From Bacteroidales bacterium UBA1253 (GTDB taxonomy: Bacteria; Bacteroidota; Bacteroidia; Bacteroidales; Paludibacteraceae): a DNA stretch of 16,033 nucleotides. The stretch's first letter is position 1, and each line of letters begins with the position of its first letter. Where the stretch lies: positions 15,874-31,906 of the forward strand of contig DBVX01000033.1 of NCBI GenBank assembly GCA_002308815.1. Direction: 5' to 3'. This document shows positions 15,841 through 16,033 of the stretch, piece by piece. Under the pieces are notes generated by a model. The model ran no database searches and was not told the origin of the DNA. It saw nothing but the letters and a program-made list of their open reading frames with translations. Both the position numbers and the translations under genes were made by a program.

Positions 15841-15868
15841 AGGTACAGTATCATCACCATCCTTCCAA
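15838..15868 (-). promoter_or_regulatory. Bacteroidetes-type promoter P1 for the giant-protein operon
   Basis: On the minus strand TACCTTTGC (15845-15837) matches the -7 consensus TAnnTTTG, and a TTG (15868-15866) lies 20 bases upstream, the expected spacing for the -33 element. Transcription would start near 15830, giving a leader of ~48 bases before the ATG at 15782. Confidence 0.6.
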
Positions 15869-16033
15869 TTTTTTTTACACTTTTTGCTAATTTTTTACGT
15901 TTTCCATCCATTTTTCTTCCTTGTTGGCATGATTTCACAAACTCTTTTTCACCCGCTGCGGTATGTATTATGTCAAGTATATATCTACCGCAGGATTCGC
16001 ACATAAATATAGTTTCCATTTAGAAACGCAATT
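15846..16033. other. AT-rich upstream intergenic region, no convincing gene
   Basis: This stretch contains A/T runs (15869-15896) and the inverted repeat described separately. A 63-codon open frame on the minus strand (16019 to 15828) runs through the P1 box, is Lys-rich because of the A-runs and resembles nothing I know, so I do not call it. No tRNA or other structured RNA is recognisable. The region continues past the window edge. Confidence 0.5.
15956..15993. repeat. Short inverted repeat upstream of the giant-protein operon
   Basis: CTGCGGTA at 15956-15963 is repeated exactly as its reverse complement TACCGCAG at 15986-15993, with a 22-base AT-rich spacer. No T-run follows on either strand, so it is not a classical terminator. 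It lies ~90-120 bases upstream of P1 and could be a regulator site or chance. Confidence 0.35.

Noticed and set aside
15956..15993. Intrinsic terminator at the inverted repeat
   Set aside because: The spacer is long (22 bases) and neither strand has a T-run after the stem.
15828..16019. 63-codon minus-strand frame upstream of the giant gene
   Set aside because: It crosses the best promoter match, is Lys-rich from A-runs and has no recognisable relatives.
1..16033. CRISPR array, tRNA/rRNA genes, insertion sequence or prophage genes
   Set aside because: I saw no regularly spaced identical repeats, no transposase or integrase motifs and no structured RNA genes.

Overview
The window looks like part of a chromosome from the phylum Bacteroidetes, most likely order Bacteroidales. 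Three things suggest this: a very large surface protein ending in a type IX secretion (T9SS) sorting domain, Bacteroidetes-type promoter boxes (TAnnTTTG) upstream of that gene, and start sites that almost all lack Shine-Dalgarno sequences. GC is roughly 45-55% in hand-counted 60-base samples. I cannot name the genus; species with a working T9SS, such as Prevotella, Paraprevotella, Porphyromonas or Tannerella relatives, fit better than Bacteroides itself.

Region 1 (1-4777, + strand) is the 3' part of a surface-glycan operon of five tightly packed genes. It opens with a 5'-truncated fusion of a LicC/PntC-like cytidylyltransferase and a class I/II PLP aminotransferase. Next come an ornithine cyclodeaminase/mu-crystallin-family reductase, a LicD-family phospho-amine transferase, a capsular-polysaccharide-type glycosyltransferase and a family 2 glycosyltransferase. 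Together the first and third genes suggest that a small amino-phosph(on)ate, such as 2-aminoethylphosphonate or an amino-alcohol phosphate, is made, activated with CTP and transferred to a glycan. The identity of that group is open.

Region 2 (4722-15782, - strand) is a four-gene operon read towards region 1. In order of transcription it encodes: a ~2209-residue exported protein (IgGFc-binding-like N-terminal domain, about 18 degenerate 'CDS' repeats, T9SS-like C-terminal domain); a 352-residue probable outer-membrane beta-barrel protein; a SAM-dependent methyltransferase; and a YfhO-family multi-pass membrane protein. Gene junctions are -1 to +4 bases for the first three, then 84 bases before yfhO. 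The two operons converge and their last genes overlap tail to tail by 56 bases.

Region 3 (15783-16033) is an AT-rich upstream region with one good and one weaker promoter match and a short inverted repeat; I see no convincing gene in it.

The most interesting candidates are (a) the cytidylyltransferase-aminotransferase/cyclodeaminase/LicD set as an unassigned zwitterionic decoration pathway, and (b) the giant repeat protein, whose repeats keep D-S/T-X triplets resembling the Bacteroidetes O-glycosylation sequon even where the neighbouring cysteine is lost, encoded with its own barrel protein, methyltransferase and membrane transferase.
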